Of a DNA stretch of 64,000 bases, positions 7,780 to 18,256 are shown one piece after another; position 1 is the stretch's first letter, and each line of letters starts with the position of its first letter. Both the position numbers and the translations under genes were made by a program. The DNA is taken from positions 1 through 64,000 of the forward strand of contig CANRIX010000008.1 of NCBI GenBank assembly GCA_947630765.1. The letters are read 5' to 3'. The notes under the pieces are model-generated. The model ran no database searches. It was not told the DNA's origin and saw nothing but the letters and a program-made list of their open reading frames with translations. Source of the stretch: an uncultured Clostridia bacterium. GTDB lineage: Bacteria; Bacillota; Clostridia; Oscillospirales; CAG-382.

Positions 7780-8577
7780 GTGGAACTGTTCTTGTCCCTT
7801 GCGTTTCTGTTCAGCGTCGGTAGTTTTTTGGGGTGGTGCGTCGAGCTCGTCGCGAGGCGGCTGGACCACGGAAATTGGTGCAACCCGGGGTTTTTGACCG
7901 GCCCGGTGCTTCCGTTGTACGGGACGGGGCTTGTCCTGATGTATCTGATCTGCCTGCTCTGCGAGCGGGTGGACACCGGGTACGCGTGGCTGAACGCGAT
8001 CCTGCCGGTCCTGCTGATCGCGCTGGCGATGACGGTGCTGGAGTATCTGACCGGGATCGTTCTGCTCAAGGGGATGAACCTGCGGTTGTGGGATTATACG
8101 GAGAATTTCGGCAACGTGCAGGGCGTGATCTGCCCGCTGTATTCGTTCCTGTGGGCGCTCTTCGGGGCGGCATATCGGTTTTTTGTGCACGGGTTTGCCC
8201 TGAAATGCACCGATTGGGTCGCGGAGCATACGGATTGCTGGTTTTTCCTCGGCATCTTTTACGGTGTGCTGCTTGTCGATCTTGCGTGCGCTTTTCAGCT
8301 GGCGGGAAAACTGCGCGGCTGGGCGGCGAAATCGGGGATCGTCGTGCGCTACGAGCGGTTCAAGGATATGCTTTACGAGCACGCGAAGAAAGGGAAGGAG
8401 AAGGTCAGCTTTTTCTTCATCATGCACGCCCCGCGCCAATGGCAGGAAGCGCTCGACGCGTACCTGAAGGCTCGGCAGGCTGATGACCACCGGTCCCATC
8501 GCAAAAAGCCGGGGTCGGAGGACGAAAATCCGGGCAGAGAATCGGAGGACAAGCCCGCCGATCCGCCAAATAAATAG
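7780..8577 (+). CDS. CmpB-type putative ABC transporter permease (DUF1113-like)
   Basis: Integral membrane protein, 265 residues from the GTG at 7780. AAAGGAG ends 10 nt upstream; an alternative GTG at 7771 is only 1 nt from the Shine-Dalgarno. The core contains about five membrane spans with FLGWCVELVARR, NPGFLTGPVLPLYG, TVLEYLTGIVL and LRLWDYTENFGNVQGVICP, the hallmark blocks of the family annotated as putative ABC transporter permease (CmpB type). No associated ATPase is present, and the annotation rests on weak historical similarity. The C-terminus is a long charged, probably disordered tail rich in Asp, Glu, Pro and Lys. It follows the bactofilin-like gene by 39 nt. Confidence 0.7.
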   Translation: MELFLSLAFLFSVGSFLGWCVELVARRLDHGNWCNPGFLTGPVLPLYGTGLVLMYLICLLCERVDTGYAWLNAILPVLLIALAMTVLEYLTGIVLLKGMNLRLWDYTENFGNVQGVICPLYSFLWALFGAAYRFFVHGFALKCTDWVAEHTDCWFFLGIFYGVLLVDLACAFQLAGKLRGWAAKSGIVVRYERFKDMLYEHAKKGKEKVSFFFIMHAPRQWQEALDAYLKARQADDHRSHRKKPGSEDENPGRESEDKPADPPNK

Positions 8578-8590
8578 CAAAATAGAAAAC

Positions 8591-8630
8591 GCCCTCGGAA
8601 ACGACTGCTTCCGGGGGCAAACGAATTTTT
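8591..8630 (+). terminator. Terminator after the CmpB-type gene
   Basis: A 10-bp stem (8591-8600 with 8609-8618, one G-U pair) with an 8-nt loop lies 14 nt after the stop codon. A short T run (8626-8630) follows after a 7-nt gap. It sits between convergent genes. Confidence 0.55.
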
Positions 8631-8683
8631 GGAAAAGCAAATAATAACAATAACGTTTCGGAGACGGAAATGTGCCTGCTGGA

Positions 8684-8858
8684 TCCAAACACAACCGTGT
8701 TTGGAGCAAAACCCCTCAAGAGAAAAATGGCGATGGCGGCGTCAGAATTGGCGCAAGCCGAGCCGCTTTTCGACGAAGGGGGGTATTCGGGGGGAAAAGC
8801 AGAGCGAGACAACGCGAAGCGGTGGCGACGCGATTACGTTTGCCACCCGAAAGCGTTT
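8684..8858 (+). repeat. Dispersed intergenic repeat, long copy (copy 2)
   Basis: A perfect 9-bp hairpin (8684-8705) is followed by a core (about 8712-8858) that shares long blocks with the copy at 61818-62023: CTCAAGAGAAAA, GGCGGCGTCAG, GCAAGCCGAGCCG, TTCGACGAA, and a terminal GCGATTACGTTTGCCACCC then GAAAG. The last bases touch the stop codon of the dtxR-type gene (8859). No significant ORF or transposase lies inside it. Confidence 0.65.
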
Positions 8859-9248
8859 TTATTGATTGGGTGGCGAGTCGAGGTCTTTCGCGTGCAGATA
8901 CGCCCGCAGAGCCGCGAATGAGCGGTCGCTGATGACGTGTTCCATACGGCAGGCGTCCGCTGCGGCGGTTTCCTTGTCCACGCCAAGCTTCATGAGGAAC
9001 GCGGAAAGCACCCGGTGCCGCTCGTAGATCTTTTCCGCGATCTCCCGCCCGGCATCGGTCAGGGCGATATATCCGCCGGCGTCCACCGTGATGAATTCCC
9101 CCTGCCGCAGGATGCCCATGGCGCGGCTGACGCTGGGCTTGGAATACCCCATTTCCTCGCAGATATCGATGGAACGGAACGGGATCCCCCGCTGCGTCAG
9201 GACGAGGATGGTTTCCAGGTACATTTCCCCGGATTCCTGGAGCTGCAT
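8859..9248 (-). CDS. DtxR/MntR-family metal-dependent transcriptional regulator
   Basis: Predicted iron- or manganese-responsive repressor, 129 residues. The N-terminal winged helix-turn-helix (about 1-65) contains ESGEMYLETILVL and GYSKPSVSRAMGIL. The dimerisation/metal-binding domain (about 66-129) has the family block ALTDAGREIAEKIYERHRVL and a Cys-Arg-Met-Glu-His (CRMEH) motif typical of metal ligands. There is no C-terminal SH3-like domain, so it is of the short MntR type. The ATG has GGGAGG 8 nt upstream. No metal transporter gene is adjacent, so its target is unknown. Its only neighbour upstream on the strand is the dockerin gene, separated by a hairpin lacking a U tract. Confidence 0.85.
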   Translation of the reverse strand: MQLQESGEMYLETILVLTQRGIPFRSIDICEEMGYSKPSVSRAMGILRQGEFITVDAGGYIALTDAGREIAEKIYERHRVLSAFLMKLGVDKETAAADACRMEHVISDRSFAALRAYLHAKDLDSPPNQ

Positions 9249-9286
9249 GGCAAATGCCTCCCTTCTTTTTTGTGCTTCTTGCGGAA

Positions 9287-9313
9287 ACGCCGCGGGGATA
9301 CTCCCCGCGGCGT
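9287..9313 (-). terminator. Perfect GC-rich hairpin between dockerin gene and dtxR-type gene
   Basis: An uninterrupted 11-bp stem with a 5-nt loop (ATACT) lies 26 nt after the dockerin gene stop. On the minus strand no T tract follows, so it may be an mRNA stabiliser or a weak terminator allowing read-through into the regulator gene. Confidence 0.5.
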
Positions 9314-9338
9314 CTGTTTTGCCCGATGGAACGCGTGC

Positions 9339-11573
9339 TTACGCCTGCTTTTTCGGGAGCGTTTCCGGGAGTTTATAGGTATGAAGTACTGCGCGCTTGA
9401 TGAGCATGTAGTCGGTCGCATTGACGGCATCGTCGCCGTTGACGTCCGCGTAGACTTTCGCGCTGTCACTCAGTTTGTAGGTGTGGAGCACCGCACGCTT
9501 GACGAGCATGTAGTCGGTCGCATTGACGGTGTCGTCGCCGTTGACATCGCCGAGTTTGCCGGTCGGGTCTTCTAATGTGAAGTAAGCGCCGATGCCGATG
9601 GTCTGCTCCTCGAGGTCGATCCCGTGCAGAACCAGCATCTTTCCAACTTTGACGTGATTCTTGATCAATTCATTGCTGGCGTCGTTCGCGCCGAACACAA
9701 GGCAATCCTCCGGGACGATGTTGCCCTCGAAGTTGAGTTGGTTGTAGACCGTCTGTTCGTTGCCGCTGGGGTAGAAAACTTTCTCGACAATGTACTGCCC
9801 TAAGGCGTTCTTTCGGAACAGGATCGTCAAAGACCATCTCAGGTTCGCATCCGTCTGCGCGATGCTCTTTCCGGGCGTGAAGGCGTTGAGGTCGTCCGTC
9901 TGAATCGAGGCGTTGAAGTGCTTGAGCGGGAAGGCTTCCGTCGTGGAGAGCTTTTTGTAGGTCTTGCCGTCGACCGTGACGTCGCCGGTGGATTTGAGCC
10001 ACTTGTCCAGTTCTGCGAGCGCAGCGGACACTTCATCGCTTGTCGCGTTGGATTTGGCAAACACTGCAGACGCCTTGCTGCAGGCGGCACGGATCTGGTC
10101 GAGGGCGTATTCGCTGTAGTCGGTGAACGTGATGCCTGCCGCCGAGCCGAGCAGCGCCGCAAGCTCGCTCTTGCCGGACAGCGCTTCCTGCAGCCGCATA
10201 ATCGCAAATGTGTAGTCGCCGGAAACGGATTTTTCGTTGTCAAGAACGCTCTGCGCGTATTCCAAGGCCGCTTTCACGGCGTCGCTGTCGGAAGCTTCCG
10301 CCTGCGTCATGAGACCGGTAAGGGTGGACTTGGTTTCCTCGGACGTCTGCAGGGCTTCGCTGGAACGCTTGACGACCATCAGGCAGTCCGGGAGGTTTCG
10401 CGTGGTGGACATCGCCCAGCCCGCGCTTCCGTCGCCGGCGTCGCTGAGGTACATGGAGGTCGAACCGCCGCCGTCAAGACGGATAACGTCCGTGCAGCCC
10501 AGTCCAATCGCATACTCGGCGAGTTCGCCGAGGGTCAGGCCGGAGGAACCGCTGGCCCCTTCGGTGCTGAAGAACACCCAGGTGCCGTCGGCCTTGGTGC
10601 CGAACGCGCTCCACTGCGCGCGGTATGTCGTAGAATGTCCGATTTTGGAATTGTCGCTTCCGCTATCGTATTTTGCGTAACTCGGGACAAGATTCTCGCC
10701 GTCCTTGACGATATAACCGATGTTGGAGAGGATGGAGGTCGCCTGCGAAACGGTTTCCACGGATTCCGCGACCGTTTCCGCGACCGAGATGATGACCGAA
10801 TCGCCCTCCTTCAGCGCGGACATCTGCTTGGCGAGCGCGGACGTGCTGCGGACGTACAGCAGGAACTGATTCTTTGCGGGATTGATGCCGTCGGCTTTTT
10901 CGCGTTCCTCGACGGAGAGCACCTTCGCTTTAAGCGTACCGCCGATGGAAAGGACGGTGCCGTCCAGCTTTTCGCAGAGGACCGCGACGCCTGCCAGCGG
11001 GCACTTGTCGTTCGCAGCGTACTGGTCGAAATAGTAAATGGCGTCCGACCATCCGGATGAATCGCTGCGGCTCGGACGGCGATTGACATAGCCGACCCCG
11101 CCGGGAACCTCCACGCCGTTGAAATAGGTAGTAAACCGAAGCTGAGAAGCGGCGACGGTCTCGAGCGAGCCGTCTGGCATGATGCAGGTCATTCCGCCGT
11201 AGTTGGCGTGTCTCCCGGTATCGCCGACGACGACTTCGCTGTTGGTGACGAGATAATCGACCAAGTAGCCGTTAGACATCCCGAAGAAGTCTCCGTTGAT
11301 GGCACCGACCGGCTCAAAGCCGAAATCAGGCGCTTTTTCAAAATGATTTTTCAACGTGTTTGTTCCGCCGGCGTAGCCAGCGAACGGGACGACGACGTAA
11401 TCGTCCGTGTTGAACGTCAGCGTATGGACGGTACGGTTGAGGTAGGATTCCTCGTTGTACGTCGCGCCGTCGTCCACCGTATGGGAAGCCGCCGAGACCG
11501 CGAATGACCCGCAGACAGTCAGCACCATGAGCGCGGACAGAACCAGGCAGAGGAGTTTACTTCTGAACTTCAT
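9339..11573 (-). CDS. Secreted phosphodiester glycosidase-domain protein with dockerin (paralogue 1)
   Basis: 744 residues from the ATG at 11573 (GGGAGAG upstream; signal peptide to about residue 28, ending AVSAAS). Residues about 60-400 match the phosphodiester glycosidase fold (NAGPA, PF09992 type): VGAINGDFFGMSNG near residue 90 and the signature RLDGGGST near 366. The human relative removes GlcNAc from GlcNAc-1-phosphodiesters; the substrate here is unknown. A helical FIVAR-like linker and a beta domain follow. The C-terminus (about 671-741) is a type I dockerin with two repeats, each DVNGDDxVNATDYMLxKRA. Dockerins bind cohesins, implying attachment to a scaffoldin or surface cohesin; none is in the window. 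It has its own consensus promoter. Confidence 0.85.
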   Translation of the reverse strand: MKFRSKLLCLVLSALMVLTVCGSFAVSAASHTVDDGATYNEESYLNRTVHTLTFNTDDYVVVPFAGYAGGTNTLKNHFEKAPDFGFEPVGAINGDFFGMSNGYLVDYLVTNSEVVVGDTGRHANYGGMTCIMPDGSLETVAASQLRFTTYFNGVEVPGGVGYVNRRPSRSDSSGWSDAIYYFDQYAANDKCPLAGVAVLCEKLDGTVLSIGGTLKAKVLSVEEREKADGINPAKNQFLLYVRSTSALAKQMSALKEGDSVIISVAETVAESVETVSQATSILSNIGYIVKDGENLVPSYAKYDSGSDNSKIGHSTTYRAQWSAFGTKADGTWVFFSTEGASGSSGLTLGELAEYAIGLGCTDVIRLDGGGSTSMYLSDAGDGSAGWAMSTTRNLPDCLMVVKRSSEALQTSEETKSTLTGLMTQAEASDSDAVKAALEYAQSVLDNEKSVSGDYTFAIMRLQEALSGKSELAALLGSAAGITFTDYSEYALDQIRAACSKASAVFAKSNATSDEVSAALAELDKWLKSTGDVTVDGKTYKKLSTTEAFPLKHFNASIQTDDLNAFTPGKSIAQTDANLRWSLTILFRKNALGQYIVEKVFYPSGNEQTVYNQLNFEGNIVPEDCLVFGANDASNELIKNHVKVGKMLVLHGIDLEEQTIGIGAYFTLEDPTGKLGDVNGDDTVNATDYMLVKRAVLHTYKLSDSAKVYADVNGDDAVNATDYMLIKRAVLHTYKLPETLPKKQA

Positions 11574-11606
11574 TGTTTCTCTCCCTTTCAAAGTATTTGT
11601 ATCTTC

Positions 11607-11635
11607 ATTATACGGCAAATCGCAGCGGTTGTCAA
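11607..11635 (-). promoter_or_regulatory. Consensus sigma-A promoter of dockerin paralogue 1
   Basis: On the minus strand TTGACA (11635-11630), 17-nt spacer, TATAAT (11612-11607): both hexamers are perfect. Just upstream, an inverted repeat ATCGCGT-11 nt-ACGCGAT (about 11639-11663) could be an operator or the terminator stem of the preceding gene. Confidence 0.88.
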
Positions 11636-11689
11636 GCTTCATCGCGTCCCAAAAATCCACGCGATTTTTAGATATTTTCAACAAAATTT

Positions 11690-14107
<2,418 letters not shown>

Positions 14108-14171
14108 GAAAAAACCCCTTTTCTGTGTTTTTTACCCCCGCGCTTCTCGGCGCAGGGAGAATCCCTATTTC

Positions 14172-14199
14172 ATTATACCATTCCCTTTGGAATTGTCAA
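14172..14199 (-). promoter_or_regulatory. Sigma-A promoter of dockerin paralogue 2, overlapping the maf stop
   Basis: Minus strand TTGACA (14199-14194), 16-nt spacer, TATAAT (14177-14172). The spacer contains the inverted repeat ATTCC-4 nt-GGAAT, an operator-like element. The -35 hexamer overlaps the last codons of maf (stop at 14196). Confidence 0.8.
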
Positions 14200-14774
14200 G
14201 AGGGTCGATGAAACAGAAAATCGTCAAGCATTTTGTCGATTCTGCACAACGGCAGACCGACCACGTTGCAGTAGTCCCCCTCGATGCCCTCGACGAGGAG
14301 ACTCCCGCGTCCCTGGATCCCGTAGGCGCCCGCCTTGTCGTCGCATTCGCCGGACGCGACGTAGCGGGCGACGCGGTCGTCGTCGAGGGCGCGGAAGTGT
14401 ACGCGGGTGACGCAGAGGTCGGTCCGCACGATTGTCCCGTCCGTCAGGCACACGCCGGTCATCACCTCGTGCGTTCGCCCGGAGAGGGCGCGCAGCATGC
14501 GCGCGGCGTCGGCGCGATCGGACGGCTTGCCGAGCGTTTGCCCGTCGAGCACGACGACGGTGTCCGCCCCGAGCGTCAGCCGTCCGGGGAACCGTGCGGA
14601 GACCTCCGACGCCTTGCGGCGGGCGTTTTCGACGACGAGCGTTTCGGGCGGGCAGGTGCCGACCGGCAGTTCCGCGGCGCGGGACGGTTCGCAGACGAAC
14701 GGGATCCCGGCGATTCGCAGCAGTTCGGCACGGCGGGGGGAAGCGGAAGCGAGCAGGAGCGGAAGCGGTTCCAT
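14196..14774 (-). CDS. maf: Maf-like nucleoside triphosphate pyrophosphatase
   Basis: House-cleaning pyrophosphatase of the Maf/YhdE family, hydrolysing non-canonical or methylated (d)NTPs, or dTTP/UTP, to monophosphates. The 192-residue protein has the N-terminal LASASPRRAELL motif (residues 8-19), GADTVVVLDGQTLGKP in the centre (catalytic Asp and lysine region) and the C-terminal GAYGIQGRGSLLVEGIEGDYCNVVGLPL block: all diagnostic. It is divergent from proB; its stop codon overlaps the -35 box of the downstream dockerin gene. The ATG at 14774 has only a weak AGAGG 11 nt upstream. Confidence 0.93.
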   Translation of the reverse strand: MEPLPLLLASASPRRAELLRIAGIPFVCEPSRAAELPVGTCPPETLVVENARRKASEVSARFPGRLTLGADTVVVLDGQTLGKPSDRADAARMLRALSGRTHEVMTGVCLTDGTIVRTDLCVTRVHFRALDDDRVARYVASGECDDKAGAYGIQGRGSLLVEGIEGDYCNVVGLPLCRIDKMLDDFLFHRPS

Positions 14775-14833
14775 AGGACGCGTGACCTCTTTCGTTTTTT
14801 TGATTTTTCCGGCAGAATTCTTTCCAAACCCTA

Positions 14834-14862
14834 TTGAAAAATCCGTTCGTTTCCATTATAAT
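14834..14862 (+). promoter_or_regulatory. Sigma-A promoter of proBA
   Basis: TTGAAA (14834-14839), 17-nt spacer, TATAAT (14857-14862). The leader before proB contains the inverted repeat AACCG-6 nt-CGGTT, whose loop holds GAAGG, the only Shine-Dalgarno-like purine run near the start. Confidence 0.85.
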
Positions 14863-14932
14863 AGAAAAAACAGGAAAATGCAAGGGGCTTTTCGCCTCAC
14901 ATCAATCAAAAACCGAAGGTACGGTTTCTCTA

Positions 14933-15739
14933 ATGAAGATCCAAACGGAAGGCATCCGCCGCATCGTGGTCAAGGTCGGCACCTCCACGCTCACCCACGC
15001 GAACGGGACCATGAATTTGCGGAAAATCGAAAAACTGGTCCGCTGTTTAGCGGAGATCAAGAACACCGGCAAGCAGGTCATTCTCGTGTCGTCCGGCGCG
15101 GTCGGCTGCGGGCTGGCGAAGCTGCGGTTCGACCGCGAAACGCTGAGCACCCGCCAGAAGCAGGCGGCGGCGGCCGTCGGGCAGTGCGATTTGCTGGGCA
15201 TGTATTCGCGGGAGTTCGCCCTGTACGGGCATACCGTCGCGCAGATCCTGCTGACCAAGGACGTCCTCGACGACGCGTTCCGCTGCGAAAAGGCGAAGAA
15301 TACGGTCGAGACCCTGCTCGAAGCCGGGGTCCTGCCGATCGTCAACGAGAACGACACGGTCTCCGACGAGCAGATCCGCTTCGGCTCGAACGACACGCTC
15401 GCTGCCATCGTCGCCCTGCTTGCGCGTGCGGACCTGCTGATCAATCTGTCCGACGTCAACGGGCTCTACACGGCCGACCCCCGAAAGGTGCCGGACGCGA
15501 AGCTGCTGGATTGCGTCTCCGAGATCACGCCGGAGATCCAGGCGTTCGCCGGCGGTGCCGGTTCGGCGCGTGGCACCGGCGGAATGGTCGCCAAACTGCA
15601 GAGCGCGGAGATGGTGACGCGGGCCGGGATCCCGATGATCATCTGCAACGGCGACGACCCGGCGATGCTGTATTCCATCCTCGACGGGCTGTTCATCGGC
15701 ACCTATTTTGAAGCGCGGAAGGGGGAAACGTCCGTATGA
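14933..15739 (+). CDS. proB: Glutamate 5-kinase (gamma-glutamyl kinase)
   Basis: First step of proline synthesis: phosphorylates glutamate to gamma-glutamyl phosphate. 268 residues from the ATG 14933, with the amino-acid-kinase motifs VVKVGTSTLT near the N-terminus, SSGAVGCGL, VNENDTV, FGSNDTLAAIVA and GTGGMVAKLQSAEM. There is no C-terminal PUA domain, so it is the short form. The stop overlaps the proA start (ATGA), giving tight coupling. The upstream in-frame extension lies in the leader and lacks a ribosome-binding site. Confidence 0.95.
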   Translation: MKIQTEGIRRIVVKVGTSTLTHANGTMNLRKIEKLVRCLAEIKNTGKQVILVSSGAVGCGLAKLRFDRETLSTRQKQAAAAVGQCDLLGMYSREFALYGHTVAQILLTKDVLDDAFRCEKAKNTVETLLEAGVLPIVNENDTVSDEQIRFGSNDTLAAIVALLARADLLINLSDVNGLYTADPRKVPDAKLLDCVSEITPEIQAFAGGAGSARGTGGMVAKLQSAEMVTRAGIPMIICNGDDPAMLYSILDGLFIGTYFEARKGETSV

Positions 15740-16980
15740 GCGGGCTTTCGCTGGAGGAACTGTGCGCCCGGGGGCGGGCGGCGATACCGATTCTGCAAAG
15801 CGAGAGCGGGGACGTGCGGGACCGCGCGGTCCGCGCCATGGCGGATTCCCTGCCGGAAAACGCGCAGGAGATCCTCGCGGCAAACGCCCTCGACCTCGAA
15901 TCGGCGGCGCAGAACGGCGTCCCGCCGCAGATGCGGGACCGGCTGGCATTGACGGAGGAACGCCTGCGCGGGATCGCGGACGCGATGCGGCAGGTCGCGG
16001 CTCTGCCCGACCCGCTCGGGACCGGGGAGGAATGGGTCCGCCCGAACGGACTGCGGATCCGGCGGTGCGCCGTGCCGCTGGGGCTGGTCGCGATGATCTA
16101 TGAGGCACGTCCGAACGTCACGGCGGACGCGGCGGCGCTCTGCGTCAAATCCGGCAACTGCGCGCTCCTGCGCGGCGGAAAGGAAGCCTTTCGGACCAAC
16201 CGTGCGATGGTGGACTGCCTGCGCCGCGCCGTACAGGCGGCGGGTCTGCCCGCGGACTGCGTGCTGATGCCGGAGGACCCCTCGCGCGAAACCGCGCAGA
16301 AGCTGATGCGCCTGCGTGGGACGGTGGACCTGCTGATCCCGCGCGGCGGGAAGAACCTGATCCGTTCGGTCGTGGAGAACGCGACGGTCCCGGTCATCGA
16401 GACCGGCGCCGGCAACTGCCACGTCTATGTCGACGAGAGCGCCGACCTTGAAATGGCGCTTGCCGTCGTGGATAACGCCAAGCGGCAGCGCCCGTCCGTC
16501 TGCAACGCGGCGGAAGGGCTGGTCGTGCACCGCGCGATCGCGCCGAAGCTCCTGCCGCTGCTGCGGGAGCGGATGCCGGACGTGGAATTCCGCGGGTGCG
16601 CGGAGACCTGTGCGCTCCTGCCCGACTGCGTCCCGGCGACGGAGGAGGACTTTTACACGGAATACAACGACCTGATCCTGCATTGCAAGGTCGTCGGGGA
16701 CGTCGGGGAGGCGATCGCCTTCATCAACGCCCACAATACCGGCCATTCGGAAGCGATCCTGACGCAAAACCTGCGGAACGCCGAGCGGTTCACCGCCGGC
16801 ATCGACGCTTCAGCCGTCTACGTCAACGCTTCCACCCGCTTCACGGACGGCGGGGAGTTCGGCTTCGGCGCGGAGATCGGCATTTCCACCCAGAAGCTGC
16901 ACGCACGCGGTCCGATGGGGCTTTCGGCGCTGACGACGGTCAAGTATATCGCCTACGGCGACGGGCAGGTCCGCGCCTGA
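15736..16980 (+). CDS. proA: Gamma-glutamyl phosphate reductase
   Basis: Second step of proline synthesis: NADPH-dependent reduction of gamma-glutamyl phosphate to glutamate semialdehyde. The 414-residue protein belongs to the aldehyde dehydrogenase superfamily and shows PLGLVAMIYEARPNVTADA, KSGNCALLRGGKEA, VIETGAGNCHVYVDE and the catalytic cysteine in RPSVCNAAE, plus HNTGHSEAIL and GGEFGFGAEIGISTQK near the C-terminus. It overlaps proB by 4 nt and is followed after 54 nt by sigK, which appears to have its own promoter. Confidence 0.96.
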   Translation: MSGLSLEELCARGRAAIPILQSESGDVRDRAVRAMADSLPENAQEILAANALDLESAAQNGVPPQMRDRLALTEERLRGIADAMRQVAALPDPLGTGEEWVRPNGLRIRRCAVPLGLVAMIYEARPNVTADAAALCVKSGNCALLRGGKEAFRTNRAMVDCLRRAVQAAGLPADCVLMPEDPSRETAQKLMRLRGTVDLLIPRGGKNLIRSVVENATVPVIETGAGNCHVYVDESADLEMALAVVDNAKRQRPSVCNAAEGLVVHRAIAPKLLPLLRERMPDVEFRGCAETCALLPDCVPATEEDFYTEYNDLILHCKVVGDVGEAIAFINAHNTGHSEAILTQNLRNAERFTAGIDASAVYVNASTRFTDGGEFGFGAEIGISTQKLHARGPMGLSALTTVKYIAYGDGQVRA

Positions 16981-16986
16981 ACCGCC

Positions 16987-17016
16987 GCATACCGTACAAG
17001 CAGCCCCGCATAGACT
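16987..17016 (+). promoter_or_regulatory. Sigma-E-like promoter of sigK with overlapping palindrome
   Basis: GCATACC (16987-16993), 15-nt spacer, CATAGACT (17009-17016). The layout matches the mother-cell promoter upstream of spoIVA. A palindrome CCCGCAT-7 nt-ATGCGGG (17005-17025) overlaps the -10 box and the GGGTGA Shine-Dalgarno; it could be an operator or an RNA hairpin that masks the ribosome-binding site. Confidence 0.5.
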
Positions 17017-17034
17017 GCATGCGGGTGATGTTTG

Positions 17035-17721
17035 ATGTTAGAGCTGTTTCTCGGTACGGTTTCCCGGCTGTTCGGGCTGTTTTTACGGGTTTCCGGGGCG
17101 AATTCCTTTCCGCCGCCGCTCTCCCGCGAGGAGGAACGCGAACTGTTCCTGCGTGCGCACGCGGGGGACCGGGACGCCCGCAACCGGCTGATCGAGCACA
17201 ACCTGCGGCTGGTCGCCCACATCGTCAAGAAGTATTACCTGTCCTACAAGGACCAGGAGGACCTGATCTCGGTCGGCACAGTCGGGCTGATCAAGGCGAT
17301 CGACAGCTTCGACGTCGAAAACGGCGCACGGTTCGCGACCTACGCGGGCAAGTGCCTGCAGAACGAGATCCTCATGTATTTCCGCTCCCAGAAGAAGCAC
17401 GCCATGGAAACCTCCATCAACGAGCCGGTGGACGTCGACAAGGAAGGCAATCTGCTGACCTACCTCGACATCCTCTCGGACGACGAGGACATCGTCGAAA
17501 CGCTCGACGCGAAGATGAAGCATTCCCGCATCTACCGTGCCGTGCGCGAGGTGCTCGACGACCGGGAGCGGACGGTCATCGCCCTGCGGTACGGGCTGAC
17601 CGAGGACGGGCGGGTCTACGCCCAGCGGGAGGTCGCCGCACGGATGGGGATCTCGCGTTCCTACGTCTCCCGCATCGAAAAGGCGGCGCTCGCCAAAATC
17701 AAAAAGTACGTCGGGGCGTGA
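17035..17721 (+). CDS. sigK: RNA polymerase sporulation sigma factor SigK
   Basis: Late mother-cell sigma factor directing coat and cortex genes. 228 residues from the ATG 17035 (GGGTGATG upstream). It carries the hydrophobic pro-sequence-like N-terminus (about 1-20), the sigma region 2 block LIEHNLRLVAHIVKKYY and DLISVGTVGLIKAIDSFD, and the region 4 helix-turn-helix ending QREVAARMGISRSYVSRIEKAALAKIKK. The gene is continuous: no skin-type element interrupts it, as in most Clostridia. SigE and SigK are similar; the absence of spoIIGA next door and the FPPPLSREEER N-terminal block favour SigK. Its location just after proBA is presumably incidental. Confidence 0.9.
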   Translation: MLELFLGTVSRLFGLFLRVSGANSFPPPLSREEERELFLRAHAGDRDARNRLIEHNLRLVAHIVKKYYLSYKDQEDLISVGTVGLIKAIDSFDVENGARFATYAGKCLQNEILMYFRSQKKHAMETSINEPVDVDKEGNLLTYLDILSDDEDIVETLDAKMKHSRIYRAVREVLDDRERTVIALRYGLTEDGRVYAQREVAARMGISRSYVSRIEKAALAKIKKYVGA

Positions 17722-17757
17722 CCCCGAAACGCACGGAAATGAGAGTTTACAACGGGT

Positions 17758-18225
17758 ATGTATTATCTGCTTACGTTTTTGATCAGCATGGTGCCGGTCG
17801 TCGAGCTGCGCGGGGCGATCCCGATCGGCTACTATCTGTTCGACCTTCCGATCTGGCCGGTCGTGCTCCTTTCGGTCGTCGGCAATCTCCTGCCGGTGCC
17901 GTTCCTGATCCTGTTCGGCGGGCTGGTCCTGCGGTGGCTCGCGAAGTTCCCGCGGCTGGGCAAGCCGTTCCGCTGGATCCTCAAGCTCGGCGAAAAGAAG
18001 GTCGCGAAGATGAACAAGACCCTTTTCTGGGGGCTGTTCCTGTTCGTCGCGATCCCGCTGCCGGGAACGGGGGCGTGGACCGGCTCGCTCGTGGCGATCA
18101 CGTTACAGCGGAACCTGAAGCAGGCGTTCCTGCCCATCGCGCTCGGCGTTCTGACTGCCGGGGCGATCATTCTGGGTCTTTTCTACTTCCTGCCGGATCT
18201 TTTCGTCACGATGTTTGGTATTTGA
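17758..18225 (+). CDS. Small multidrug export-family membrane protein
   Basis: 155-residue polytopic protein with about four membrane segments, of the family annotated as small multi-drug export protein (PF06695 type). Family blocks are [18 protein letters not shown] at the N-terminus, [13 protein letters not shown], and the amphipathic [17 protein letters not shown]. The function of this family is essentially untested, and no drug-export evidence is implied. It starts 37 nt after sigK with only a weak GAGAG upstream, so it may be translated from the sigK transcript. Whether it has a sporulation role is unknown. Confidence 0.8.
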   Translation: MYYLLTFLISMVPVVELRGAIPIGYYLFDLPIWPVVLLSVVGNLLPVPFLILFGGLVLRWLAKFPRLGKPFRWILKLGEKKVAKMNKTLFWGLFLFVAIPLPGTGAWTGSLVAITLQRNLKQAFLPIALGVLTAGAIILGLFYFLPDLFVTMFGI

Positions 18226-18256
18226 AAAAATCAAGATAAAAAACGAGGTGTTTCAC

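Noticed and set aside
17035..17721. A skin-type element interrupting sigK
   Set aside because: The gene is continuous from start to stop, with regions 2 and 4 both intact in one frame.
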